64,000 nucleotides of DNA from JAKAGZ01 sp964412105 (GTDB lineage Bacteria > Bacteroidota > Ignavibacteria > Ignavibacteriales > Ignavibacteriaceae), in the NCBI GenBank assembly GCA_964412105.1, contig CAYPNM010000014.1, positions 4,901 through 68,900 on the forward strand. The letters are read 5' to 3'. Every line of letters begins with the position of its first letter. The stretch's first letter is position 1. The position numbers and the translations under genes were made by a program. The notes beneath the pieces were generated by a model. The model saw nothing but the letters and a program-made list of their open reading frames with translations. It did not search any database and had not been told where the DNA came from. This document shows positions 9,333-17,248 of the stretch, in pieces.

Positions 9333-11333
9333 TTATTTCAGCATTACCATTTTCTTTACAGCGGAAAAATCATTGGAATGAATTCTGTAAAGATATATTC
9401 CTGATCCGACTGCCTGGCCATTGGAATTTCTACCATCCCAGGTTACTGAATAAGTACCGACCGCTTTGTTGGAATTTACAAGAGTCGTAACCAACCTGCC
9501 CGTAATGTCAAATATATCAATTCTTACATTTCCTTCTTTCGGAAGTGTAAATCTGATTGTAGTAGTCGGGTTAAATGGATTCGGGAAATTCTGATCCAGT
9601 GTATAAGACTGCGGAACAGTGTTATCAATCATTTTGATATCCGTTGTTGGATCAAGTTTCTGTAATGTAACTGCCAACAAAGAATAAACATACTGCGGAT
9701 TGTGAACACCAAGACTTCTATCTTGTTCAACCATATCCCAGTTGTAAAATGCTTGCGCCTGAAGTAATGTCCAGGTCGAATCCGGACCATCGGTATTAGG
9801 CAAATACGTTGCTATTTTATCAAGCATACCCTGAACTTCAATCTGAAGCCCATTAGCTGTTCCATCATGATCAAGATCTGCATTTCCATTTACGTAAAAT
9901 TTCTTGTCGGAGAAACTGGTTCCGATTGTACCGTGGCAGGGTGCGCAGGCTGCAACGTTATCATTTCCTGTTGCCGGATCAACCATATTAAGTGAATGTG
10001 AACCAAATAGCTGTATGGAACCGTCAGCATTTGCTCCAGCAGCAGCCATATGGCATGCTATGCAACCTTCGGCCGCCTCCATATGTGGAGAAGTAGGGAA
10101 CTTCCATCCGAACTGAACTCCGTTTGTTCCCGCAATAATATCTCCTTGCGGTCCGTGGTGCGGTCCATAATGTGATAGATTATTCAAATAATCGTTTGTA
10201 TATGAAACTGCTTCTTCCCTTGCCTGATGGCAATTCATACAGAGAGCACCGGTTCCTATGTTTGATATTGTGGTACCATTTTCTAGTGTTGCAGTAAGAG
10301 TCCTTAATTGATAAATATTTGTAGCATCGTGTGGATCATGGCATACTTGACAGGAAATTTTTTGCACTGCCGGTGCAGTTGTTAACGCTGTTTTTCCGGC
10401 TTTCATCCAGGCAACAAATCCGGAACCGCTATGGCATGGTGCGCAGCTTGTTGAGCTGCCCCTTGCTAATGTTGTCGGATTAGCATGAACTGAAGCATTA
10501 TACTGAGTTGGGAAAAAGTGATGCGTTCCTTCATCATGACAGGATGCGCAAACGTCAGGAGAAAGTGTTACAGTCATTACATTGGGCGCTCCATAGTGAC
10601 TGCCGCCCGGACCGTGACAGCTTTCGCATTGAATGTTTGCCAGAGCCATTGCTTGTGGATAAACAGCTTTCATTGAATCATACATTCCGGGCATTAACGT
10701 ATCCGGAAACACAAACGGATAATCATCAAATCCACCATTGGTAGCTAGTGTATCATATCCGGTTGTATGACAGCTTATACAAGCTTCACTATAGTGGCTG
10801 CTTAAAGTACCATCTAAACCTCTTTGAAGCATAGTAGCATGACCTGTGCCCTGCCATTTTGTATAGAGAGGCACCCCAGCCGGGACAAATGCACCGTTAT
10901 GGCATACATAGCAGGCCCCTGTTTGGATTCCGACATAAAGTCCGGAATTAACCGTTATTGAAGCGCTTGAACTGCCATCTGTAACGTTTATTATATATGT
11001 TCCAACTTTGTCAGGAATAAAAGTTATTACCTGATGCGATGTATCTATATTATTTGTTGTACCGAATGCAACCGCTGAACCGACAGGCATAGAAGTAAAA
11101 GACCAAACAGGTGCATTTAACTTTGCAGCCGTATTGGTAACTTCCAGAAATACCTTTGTCTGGTTGCCTACATTTTGTAAACCTGTAAAAGTTCTATCAA
11201 AATAATGAGCGATTGTATCCTCTTCTGCCGTTCTGGGTGATACACCGAACGTTTTAACCGTAAAGGTCTGAGAATAGCTGGTTGCTATACATATTACCAT
11301 TGATAGAACAAAAGATAGGAGCATTTTTTTCAT
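9333..11333 (-). CDS. Nine-heme c-type cytochrome with T9SS C-terminal sorting domain (paralogue 2)
   Basis: A 666-residue paralogue of the downstream gene with the same layout: signal peptide (MKKMLLSFVLSMVICIATSYS), Ig-like domain, heme region and T9SS tail ending KKMVMLK. Its nine sites are CYVCH, CISCH, CESCH, CASCH, CAPCH, CQVCH, CMNCH, CIACH and CAPCH. Long stretches around the heme sites are identical between the two copies. The middle dipeptides of the heme motifs differ, so the duplication is not recent enough to be an assembly copy. It starts 52 bases after the receiver-domain gene and could be cotranscribed with it. Predicted location is the cell surface; likely role is electron transfer beyond the outer membrane (inference). 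Confidence 0.92.
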   Translation of the reverse strand: MKKMLLSFVLSMVICIATSYSQTFTVKTFGVSPRTAEEDTIAHYFDRTFTGLQNVGNQTKVFLEVTNTAAKLNAPVWSFTSMPVGSAVAFGTTNNIDTSHQVITFIPDKVGTYIINVTDGSSSASITVNSGLYVGIQTGACYVCHNGAFVPAGVPLYTKWQGTGHATMLQRGLDGTLSSHYSEACISCHTTGYDTLATNGGFDDYPFVFPDTLMPGMYDSMKAVYPQAMALANIQCESCHGPGGSHYGAPNVMTVTLSPDVCASCHDEGTHHFFPTQYNASVHANPTTLARGSSTSCAPCHSGSGFVAWMKAGKTALTTAPAVQKISCQVCHDPHDATNIYQLRTLTATLENGTTISNIGTGALCMNCHQAREEAVSYTNDYLNNLSHYGPHHGPQGDIIAGTNGVQFGWKFPTSPHMEAAEGCIACHMAAAGANADGSIQLFGSHSLNMVDPATGNDNVAACAPCHGTIGTSFSDKKFYVNGNADLDHDGTANGLQIEVQGMLDKIATYLPNTDGPDSTWTLLQAQAFYNWDMVEQDRSLGVHNPQYVYSLLAVTLQKLDPTTDIKMIDNTVPQSYTLDQNFPNPFNPTTTIRFTLPKEGNVRIDIFDITGRLVTTLVNSNKAVGTYSVTWDGRNSNGQAVGSGIYLYRIHSNDFSAVKKMVMLK

Positions 11334-11385
11334 ATTATGTATCCTTTTGTTATTCGCTATGGTTTATAATTTATTTAGTTAATTA

Positions 11386-11760
11386 CTATGAAACTTTCAC
11401 TTTAGTTAAGGATGAGATTACATCCTTCATATCATTCAAATCCACTGGTTTTATTGCATAATATTGAAGGCCCAAGGGACTGATTTCCCTTCCAAGCTCG
11501 TAGCTTTCATCAGATGTAATAAAGATTGTAGAAACTTTTGGCAAAACATTTTTAATTGAACTGATGATCCTTCCGGATATAGGTCTGAGAAAGTCATCAT
11601 CCACTATCATTAAGGAAGGATGTTCATGAATCACAAATGACATAACATCAAGAGGATCATTACTCTCATTGAATACAACTATATTTTCAGAAGAAACTAC
11701 TTCAGTCTTGAATATTTGATCAATTAAATGACTATCCCCGGATATAAGCAAAATTTTCAT
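11386..11760 (-). CDS. Single-domain response-regulator receiver protein (CheY-like)
   Basis: A 124-residue protein consisting only of a receiver fold. The probable phospho-acceptor is Asp54 in MIVDDDFLRP; the Thr of IFITSDES and the Lys of YAIKPVD fit the conserved switch residues. The N-terminal acid pocket is weak: the usual double Asp/Glu is reduced to ISGDS. There is no output domain. It lies 52 bases upstream of the cytochrome pair on the same strand and divergent from a histidine kinase/sigma-54 regulator pair. It may be a phosphate sink or intermediate for that kinase (inference). Confidence 0.8.
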   Translation of the reverse strand: MKILLISGDSHLIDQIFKTEVVSSENIVVFNESNDPLDVMSFVIHEHPSLMIVDDDFLRPISGRIISSIKNVLPKVSTIFITSDESYELGREISPLGLQYYAIKPVDLNDMKDVISSLTKVKVS

Positions 11761-12066
11761 ATCCCGTCATTATCAAGCAATGTGCCAACCGAATTTTGCA
11801 AGCATTCACGTACTTCTTTAAAAAAAAACATTGAACCGAATCAAAATTCAAAGGTTCTCCAAACTGGATGGATTTAAAAAAATGAATTTTCATTGATAGA
11901 TGTGATATAAAAGTCTCACTGTGACTTATGTTAGACAATAAAACAGTGAATAGTTTTTTGATAATATATTGACTAATTTTGTTGAAAATTTTTACAGATT
12001 TTTCTATTCTGGACGATTGGGGCAGGGGATAATTAATTTACAACAAATCAAAAAACTGAACATACA
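11761..12066. promoter_or_regulatory. Divergent intergenic region between receiver/cytochrome genes and heme-sensor kinase
   Basis: About 306 AT-rich bases separate two divergently transcribed units, so promoters for both must lie here or overlap the genes. A TGGCAC on the minus strand (complement of 11782-11787) is followed ten bases later by TTGAT, close to but not a full sigma-54 element. No other convincing promoter was found. Confidence 0.45.
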
Positions 12067-13536
12067 ATGTTCAAATCAATCAGAAGCAAATTTATTTTTC
12101 TAAGTATCACGATCATCGTTGTTGGCGTTCTTGTTGGCAATCTTTTAATTATTGGGCAACTAAAAGAGAATTTCCATAAGCAGACTTCTTTGATGCTGGC
12201 CACCACTCTTGACGTACTAAAGGATGGATTGACAAACGAAATGATGCTGAATAAAAATAAAAACATCCAGCATATCCTTGATAGGCTTTCAAAAAATGAC
12301 CACATAGATAATGTCAGAATTATTAATCCTGAAGGGATTATAGATTTTGCCTCAAATAGTAACGAAAAGGATAGAAACATATTTGATGTTTCTCCGGATC
12401 ATTTGAAATTAAATGAAATAAAAGAGAAAAAAATAATACCTTCTTCAAATAGTTACATTTATTATGCTACTCTTCCAATATTAAATTCTAAACAATGTAT
12501 GGGATGTCACGGTGATAAAAATGTTATTGCTTATCTTGATGTGCAAACCAATTTGAGGGATACACAAAATAAATTTTACGAGGGAACTCTTAATTTAATA
12601 GTAATAACCATAGCAATAATAGCGTTAATAACGCTTGCCTTTTATGCGCTCTTTAATGTATTAATAAATAAACCCCTTTCAAAATTTATAAATGCTCTTA
12701 ACCGGGTTAAAGAAGGAAATCTGGATATAAATTTACAACAAAAAGGTGGAGATGAATTTGCATTGCTTCATTCCCATTTTAATAGCATGGTAAATAAATT
12801 AAATGAATCCAAAACACAAATAGAAGAATTGCATGCAGAACAATTACAAAGGGCTGACCGACTGGTAACACTGGGCGAATTAACAGCAGAAATGGCTCAC
12901 GATATTAATAATCATACTGCTATCATTATGTCTAGAGCAGATTACCTGAATCTGGAAACAGCCTCTGATAAAAAAATAAAAGAATATTCGGATGACATTA
13001 ATGCCATCCTGCATCAATCAACTCAGGTGTCAAAAATTACAGGGAATATTCTCAGACACAGCAAAAAATATCCAAAGTTAAATCAGAAAATCAACTTGGT
13101 AAATGCAGTGCTTGATAGCTTGAGCATATTGAATCCATTATTCGCAAAGAACAAAATAAACGTAGATAAAAACTTTCCCGAAGATGAAGCAATTATTTCT
13201 GGCGATCAGCTGGATATTGAACAGGCAATAATGAATTTATTAACGAATGCTGTCGATGCAATAGAGAATGGAGGCAAGATAACTATTACAATCAGAAAAA
13301 ACAGGGAAAGAAGAACTGAATTAATAATTGCCGATGATGGTTGCGGAATTGAACCATTAGTATTAGAGAATATATTTCAGCCATTTTATACTACGAAAAA
13401 TATCGAAAGAGGTACAGGTCTTGGTTTATATATCGTAAAGAAAATTTGTGACAATCACTCGGCGCAAATTTCTTGTAAAAGTGAACCAACGTTGGGGACA
13501 ACTTTCACAATTACTTTTAAGGATATAATTGAATGA
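12067..13536 (+). CDS. Sensor histidine kinase with c-type heme motif in the extracytoplasmic domain
   Basis: A 489-residue membrane kinase. The first membrane helix is at about residues 9-30. A periplasmic domain follows with a single CMGCH (144-148), the covalent heme-c attachment site, near its C-terminal end. The second helix spans about 174-200, then HAMP (about 200-250). The dimerisation helix has phospho-acceptor His278 in AEMAHDINN, and the ATPase domain has the N box (NLLTNAVDAI), DDGCGI and GTGLGLYIVKK. A periplasmic heme suggests it senses redox state or a ligand such as NO or O2, as known for heme-bearing sensors in electron-transferring bacteria (inference). It overlaps the next gene by four bases (ATGA), so the two are cotranscribed partners. 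Confidence 0.9.
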   Translation: MFKSIRSKFIFLSITIIVVGVLVGNLLIIGQLKENFHKQTSLMLATTLDVLKDGLTNEMMLNKNKNIQHILDRLSKNDHIDNVRIINPEGIIDFASNSNEKDRNIFDVSPDHLKLNEIKEKKIIPSSNSYIYYATLPILNSKQCMGCHGDKNVIAYLDVQTNLRDTQNKFYEGTLNLIVITIAIIALITLAFYALFNVLINKPLSKFINALNRVKEGNLDINLQQKGGDEFALLHSHFNSMVNKLNESKTQIEELHAEQLQRADRLVTLGELTAEMAHDINNHTAIIMSRADYLNLETASDKKIKEYSDDINAILHQSTQVSKITGNILRHSKKYPKLNQKINLVNAVLDSLSILNPLFAKNKINVDKNFPEDEAIISGDQLDIEQAIMNLLTNAVDAIENGGKITITIRKNRERRTELIIADDGCGIEPLVLENIFQPFYTTKNIERGTGLGLYIVKKICDNHSAQISCKSEPTLGTTFTITFKDIIE

Positions 13537-14726
13537 AAAAAATATTAGTTATTGATGATGAACCCGAAATGTTATCCAGTTTAAAAAAGATTTTGTCTTA
13601 CAGATCTGAATTTGAGATCGAATTGATCGATAATTCATTAAAAGCTCTAGAATTAGTAAATACCAAAAATTACGACGTAATAATTACAGACCTGAAAATG
13701 AAAGAGGTATCTGGCATTGACATTCTAAAGGCTGCTGTTAAAAAAACTCCTTCGGCTATAGTAATAATAATATCCGGATATGGCACTATTGAAGCAAGCG
13801 TTGAGGCAATAAAAGAAGGAGCTTTTGATTTTATTGANNNNNNNNNNNNNNNNNNNNNNNNNNNNNNNNNNNNNNNNNNNNNNNNNNNNNNNNNNNNNNN
13901 NNNNNNNNNNNNNNNNNNNNNNNNNNNNNNNNNNNNNAACTGTGGAGCTTTACCGGAATACTTGTTTGAAAGCGAAATTTTTGGACATGAAAGAGGTGCC
14001 TTTACCGGTGCAATTAAAACTAAGCCCGGATTATTGGAATTTGCAAATCATGGTACCTTCTTCTTTGATGAAATCGGAGATATGAGTCAGAACCTCCAGG
14101 TAAAATTGCTAAGAATGCTGGAAGACAAAAAAATCAGAAGGGTTGGAGGCAAAGAAGAAATCGAAATAAACGTCAGAATCATAGCGGCAACAAACAAAAA
14201 CCTGGCTAATCTGGTAGCTGATAAAAAATTCAGGGAAGATTTGTATTACAGGTTAAATACTATCCAGATCGAAATACCGCCGCTTCGTGAAAGGCCGGAT
14301 GACATAATGCCTCTGGCTAATAGTTTTATCCTAAATTTATGTTCAATGGAAGATAGTCCACCTAAAAGATTTTCACGCGAAGTAGAAGAAATTCTAAAGA
14401 ATTACAGTTGGCCGGGAAACGTAAGAGAATTGCAGAACATTATTAACAGAGCTTTCTTTTTAAGCTCATCCCCCATAATTCAAAAGGAAAATCTGCCGCT
14501 GGAACTTGGCTCCAGGAATAAAAAATTAAACGATGAATTTTTAACACCCGATTACAAAGAAGCAAAAGATATGATAATTGAAAAGTTTGAAATTGAATAT
14601 CTTACCCATCATTTAAAACTCAACAAAGGTAACATAACCAAAACTGCTGAAAACTGTGGCCTTGACAGACGCTCAATTCACCGTCTTATTAATAAATATA
14701 ACATTATCTATAAGGATGAAGAATAA
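13533..14726 (+). CDS. Sigma-54-dependent response regulator, NtrC family (contains assembly gap)
   Basis: The receiver domain (residues 1-102; phospho-Asp in VIITDLKM) precedes the AAA+ domain, which has the sigma-54 contact loop GAFTGA, Walker B GTFFFDEIGDM, sensor I (IAATNKN) and the arginine-finger region (REDLYYRL). A Fis-type helix-turn-helix is at the C-terminus (NKGNITKTAENCGLDRRSIHRLI). Walker A and the receiver's end fall in the 100-N gap at 13838-13937. Compared with NtrC, about 90 residues are missing there, so the real gap should be near 280 bases, not 100. The frame through the Ns is a coincidence. Partner of the heme-bearing kinase; targets should have -24/-12 promoters. Confidence 0.9.
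   Translation: MKKILVIDDEPEMLSSLKKILSYRSEFEIELIDNSLKALELVNTKNYDVIITDLKMKEVSGIDILKAAVKKTPSAIVIIISGYGTIEASVEAIKEGAFDFIXXXXXXXXXXXXXXXXXXXXXXXXXXXXXXXXXXNCGALPEYLFESEIFGHERGAFTGAIKTKPGLLEFANHGTFFFDEIGDMSQNLQVKLLRMLEDKKIRRVGGKEEIEINVRIIAATNKNLANLVADKKFREDLYYRLNTIQIEIPPLRERPDDIMPLANSFILNLCSMEDSPPKRFSREVEEILKNYSWPGNVRELQNIINRAFFLSSSPIIQKENLPLELGSRNKKLNDEFLTPDYKEAKDMIIEKFEIEYLTHHLKLNKGNITKTAENCGLDRRSIHRLINKYNIIYKDEE
13838..13937. other. Assembly gap (100 N) inside the response-regulator gene
   Basis: Exactly 100 unknown bases, the usual placeholder for a scaffold join of unknown size. Protein-family length indicates the true missing sequence is close to 280 bases. Confidence 0.97.
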
Positions 14727-14825
14727 AGTCCTTCATCTTCCTTAAAAAATTGGATAGTAAATAAGGAAATCTTTAAGTTACACTTATTGAAAATCGATTC
14801 GTCCATAAATTCTGTGAGGTTCGAA

Positions 14826-16220
14826 ATGTTCGATAAGAAAATTTATATTCAGAGAAGAAAAATATTAAAGAATTCAGTTGGATCAGGATTTATTTTGTTA
14901 TTAGGCAATGATGAATCCCCTATGAATTATACTGACAACCAGTATGCTTTCAGACAGGACAGCACATTTTTATATTATTTCGGAATTGATCATCCTGGTC
15001 TGGCTGCTGCAATAGATGTTGATGAAGATAAAGAATATGTTTTTGGAAACAATGTCACACTTGATGAAATAGTCTGGATGGGTCCACAGGCAACAATTTC
15101 AGACAGAGCAAAATTAGTTGGAGTTAGAAATAGCGCTTCACTTGAAGAAATGGAAAAAATTATTAAGAAAGTTCTGGCAGGGGGACGACAAGTTCATTAT
15201 CTCCCGCAATATCGAGCATTTAATATTTTGAAAATAGAGCATCTTCTGGGCATACATCCTAAAAGAATGAAGGAATATTCTTCTGAGAAATTAATTCTGG
15301 CTGTTGCTAACCAGAGGGTTAAAAAAGCACCCGAAGAAATAAAAGAAATTGTTAAAGCATTGGATATTGCCTACGAAATGCAAACGACAGCCATGAAACT
15401 AACAAGGCCGGGCAAAAATGAAAGAGAAATTGCTGGTATAATGGAAGGAATTGCTATTTCAAGAGGAGGCAGGTTATCCTTCCCCACTATCTTTTCAAAA
15501 AATGGACAGACACTTCATAACCATTTTCAGGGAAATAAGTTAAAAGCTGGAGATATCGTGGTTAACGATTCCGGAGCTGAAACATTAATGCATTATGCCA
15601 GCGATATAACAAGAACATTCCCGGTTAGTGGAAAATTTACAAACTTTCAGAAGGAAATTTATCAAATTGTTTTGGATATGCAATTAACCTCAATCAAAGC
15701 CATTAAGCCTGGAATTACTTACAGATCTGTTCACCTTGAGGCTGCAAAGGTTCTTGTTGAAAGATTCAAGGAATTCGGATTTATGAAAGGTAATGTAGAT
15801 GAAGCGGTCAACAAAGGTGCACACGCTTTGTTCTTTCCGCATGGTTTGGGGCACCTGATGGGACTTGATGTGCATGATATGGAAAATCTGGGTGAAGCAA
15901 GTACAGGATATGATAAAAAAACAAAAAGAAGTGATCAGTTTGGTCTTGCATATTTAAGATTCGGTAAAGAAATGGAGCCGGGCGTAGTGCTAACGGTCGA
16001 GCCTGGTATTTATTTTATTCCTGAACTAATCGCAAAATGGAAGAAAGAAAATAAGTTTAAGGAATATATTAATTACAATAAAGTAATTAAGAATAAAACT
16101 TTTGGTGGAATGAGAATAGAGGATGATATTGTTGTAACGAAAAGTGGCTGCAAAGTTCTCGGGAAACCAATTCCAAAAACGATTAAAGAAGTCGAGAAAC
16201 TGGCTTCGATGCGAAAATAA
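14826..16220 (+). CDS. Xaa-Pro aminopeptidase / prolidase-type metallopeptidase (M24B)
   Basis: Start set at the ATG at 14826 (464 residues) because GAGGT (14816-14820) stands five bases ahead; an upstream TTG at 14787 lacks such a site. An N-terminal AMP_N domain (about 1-160) precedes the pita-bread catalytic domain. Metal-ligand motifs are present: Asp in VNDSGAE and HYASDITRTF, His in HGLGHLMG, Glu in TVEPGIYF and Glu in MRIEDDIVV. It removes an N-terminal residue followed by proline, or splits Xaa-Pro dipeptides, in the cytoplasm. It is the first gene of a run that continues with proline dehydrogenase-type, aldolase and aminotransferase genes, consistent with release of proline or hydroxyproline from imported peptides. 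Confidence 0.92.
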   Translation: MFDKKIYIQRRKILKNSVGSGFILLLGNDESPMNYTDNQYAFRQDSTFLYYFGIDHPGLAAAIDVDEDKEYVFGNNVTLDEIVWMGPQATISDRAKLVGVRNSASLEEMEKIIKKVLAGGRQVHYLPQYRAFNILKIEHLLGIHPKRMKEYSSEKLILAVANQRVKKAPEEIKEIVKALDIAYEMQTTAMKLTRPGKNEREIAGIMEGIAISRGGRLSFPTIFSKNGQTLHNHFQGNKLKAGDIVVNDSGAETLMHYASDITRTFPVSGKFTNFQKEIYQIVLDMQLTSIKAIKPGITYRSVHLEAAKVLVERFKEFGFMKGNVDEAVNKGAHALFFPHGLGHLMGLDVHDMENLGEASTGYDKKTKRSDQFGLAYLRFGKEMEPGVVLTVEPGIYFIPELIAKWKKENKFKEYINYNKVIKNKTFGGMRIEDDIVVTKSGCKVLGKPIPKTIKEVEKLASMRK

Positions 16221-16306
16221 TATTAAATAATTTTTAACATCCTTTAGTTAATTTTTCATTGGAATTTTTTGCAGCTCATTTTATTTACCTTGAAGGAGAA
16301 GCATAA

Positions 16307-17239
16307 ATGGGAGTAATGAGAAACATTTTACTCTGGGCTTCCGCAAATCCTACATTAAAAGAAAAAGTTCCGCATCTGAAATTTGTTCGAAAGGCATTAA
16401 AAAGATTTATGCCCGGAGAAAAGCCTGAAGATGCAATTGCTGCCACTAAAATATTTCAGGCTGACGGAATTCCAACGATTTTTACTCAGCTTGGTGAAAA
16501 TCTTAGTAATCTATCTGAAGCTGATGATGTAAGAAACCATTATTTGAATGTCATTGAAAAAATAGCAGAAGAAAAATTAGATGTTGAAGTCTCCATAAAA
16601 TTAACACAACTTGGTTTCGATCTTTCTGAAGAAAAGACTTATAAAAATTTTAGGGAAATTTTACTTAGAGCCAAAAGTCTGCTTAAAAATACAGTATGGA
16701 TAGATATGGAGGGCAGCGCTTACACACAAAGGACTATTGATTTTTATAAAAAGATTAAAAGTGAAGAATCGAACACCGGGTTATGCTTGCAGTCATATTT
16801 ATTCAGTACTCATGAAGATCTGAATCAGTTAATGGATTTGAAGCCAGAAATACGATTGGTAAAAGGCGCATACAAGGAACCACCGGAAATAGCATTAAAG
16901 GATAAAATAAGGGTTGATGAAAATTATCTTGATCTTTCGCAAAAAATGCTTACAAAGATTAAAGAAGGAACAATGAAAGCAGTTTTCGGCACGCATGATT
17001 TGAAACTGATAGACGCAATTAACAAATACGCTGAAGCAATCGGGCTTGAAAAGTCCAAATACGAATTCCATATGCTGTACGGAATAAAAACCAGGGAGCA
17101 GATTAGGCTGGCTAAAGAAGGTTATAAAGTTAGAGTCCTTGTTAGCTATGGTTCTGCATGGTATCCATGGTATGTCAGAAGATTAGCTGAAAGACCAGCA
17201 AATATTACTTTTGTTCTAAAAAATATTTTTTCAGGTTAA
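16307..17239 (+). CDS. Proline dehydrogenase family flavoenzyme, possible hydroxyproline dehydrogenase
   Basis: A 310-residue monofunctional PRODH barrel with strong AAGGAG ahead of its ATG. Family motifs: RLVKGAYKEP (183-192), YEFHMLYGIK (252-261) and the substrate-carboxylate arginines in YVRRLAERPAN (289-299; Arg291, Arg292). It oxidises proline to pyrroline-5-carboxylate, passing electrons from FAD to quinone. The strand before the arginines reads VRVLVSYG, whereas proline-specific members read VRVYVPYG: Leu278 replaces the Tyr equivalent to Tyr540 of E. coli PutA, known to disfavour hydroxyproline, and Ser280 replaces Pro. PRODH2, the animal hydroxyproline enzyme, also lacks this Tyr. 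With the aldolase nine bases downstream this supports hydroxyproline as a substrate, but that remains inference. Confidence 0.9.
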   Translation: MGVMRNILLWASANPTLKEKVPHLKFVRKALKRFMPGEKPEDAIAATKIFQADGIPTIFTQLGENLSNLSEADDVRNHYLNVIEKIAEEKLDVEVSIKLTQLGFDLSEEKTYKNFREILLRAKSLLKNTVWIDMEGSAYTQRTIDFYKKIKSEESNTGLCLQSYLFSTHEDLNQLMDLKPEIRLVKGAYKEPPEIALKDKIRVDENYLDLSQKMLTKIKEGTMKAVFGTHDLKLIDAINKYAEAIGLEKSKYEFHMLYGIKTREQIRLAKEGYKVRVLVSYGSAWYPWYVRRLAERPANITFVLKNIFSG

Positions 17240-17248
17240 TAATTTTAT

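Noticed and set aside
11771..11788. Sigma-54-like element (TGGCAC, ten bases, TTGAT) upstream of the receiver gene on the minus strand
   Set aside because: The -12 element lacks the conserved GC, and transcription would start at or beyond the ATG at 11760, leaving no leader. It may be chance.
11732..11938. Minus-strand 68-codon frame overlapping the receiver gene start
   Set aside because: It covers the intergenic promoter region and has no recognisable features; the receiver start at 11760 is well supported.
12006..12030. Possible sigma-54 promoter ahead of the heme-sensor kinase (GG/GC pair)
   Set aside because: The spacing between the GG and GC pairs is one base too short and the flanking bases do not fit.
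14708..14760. Hairpin after the response-regulator gene as a terminator
   Set aside because: Only six pairs (ATGAAG/CTTCAT) form and an A-rich, not T-rich, stretch follows on the plus strand.
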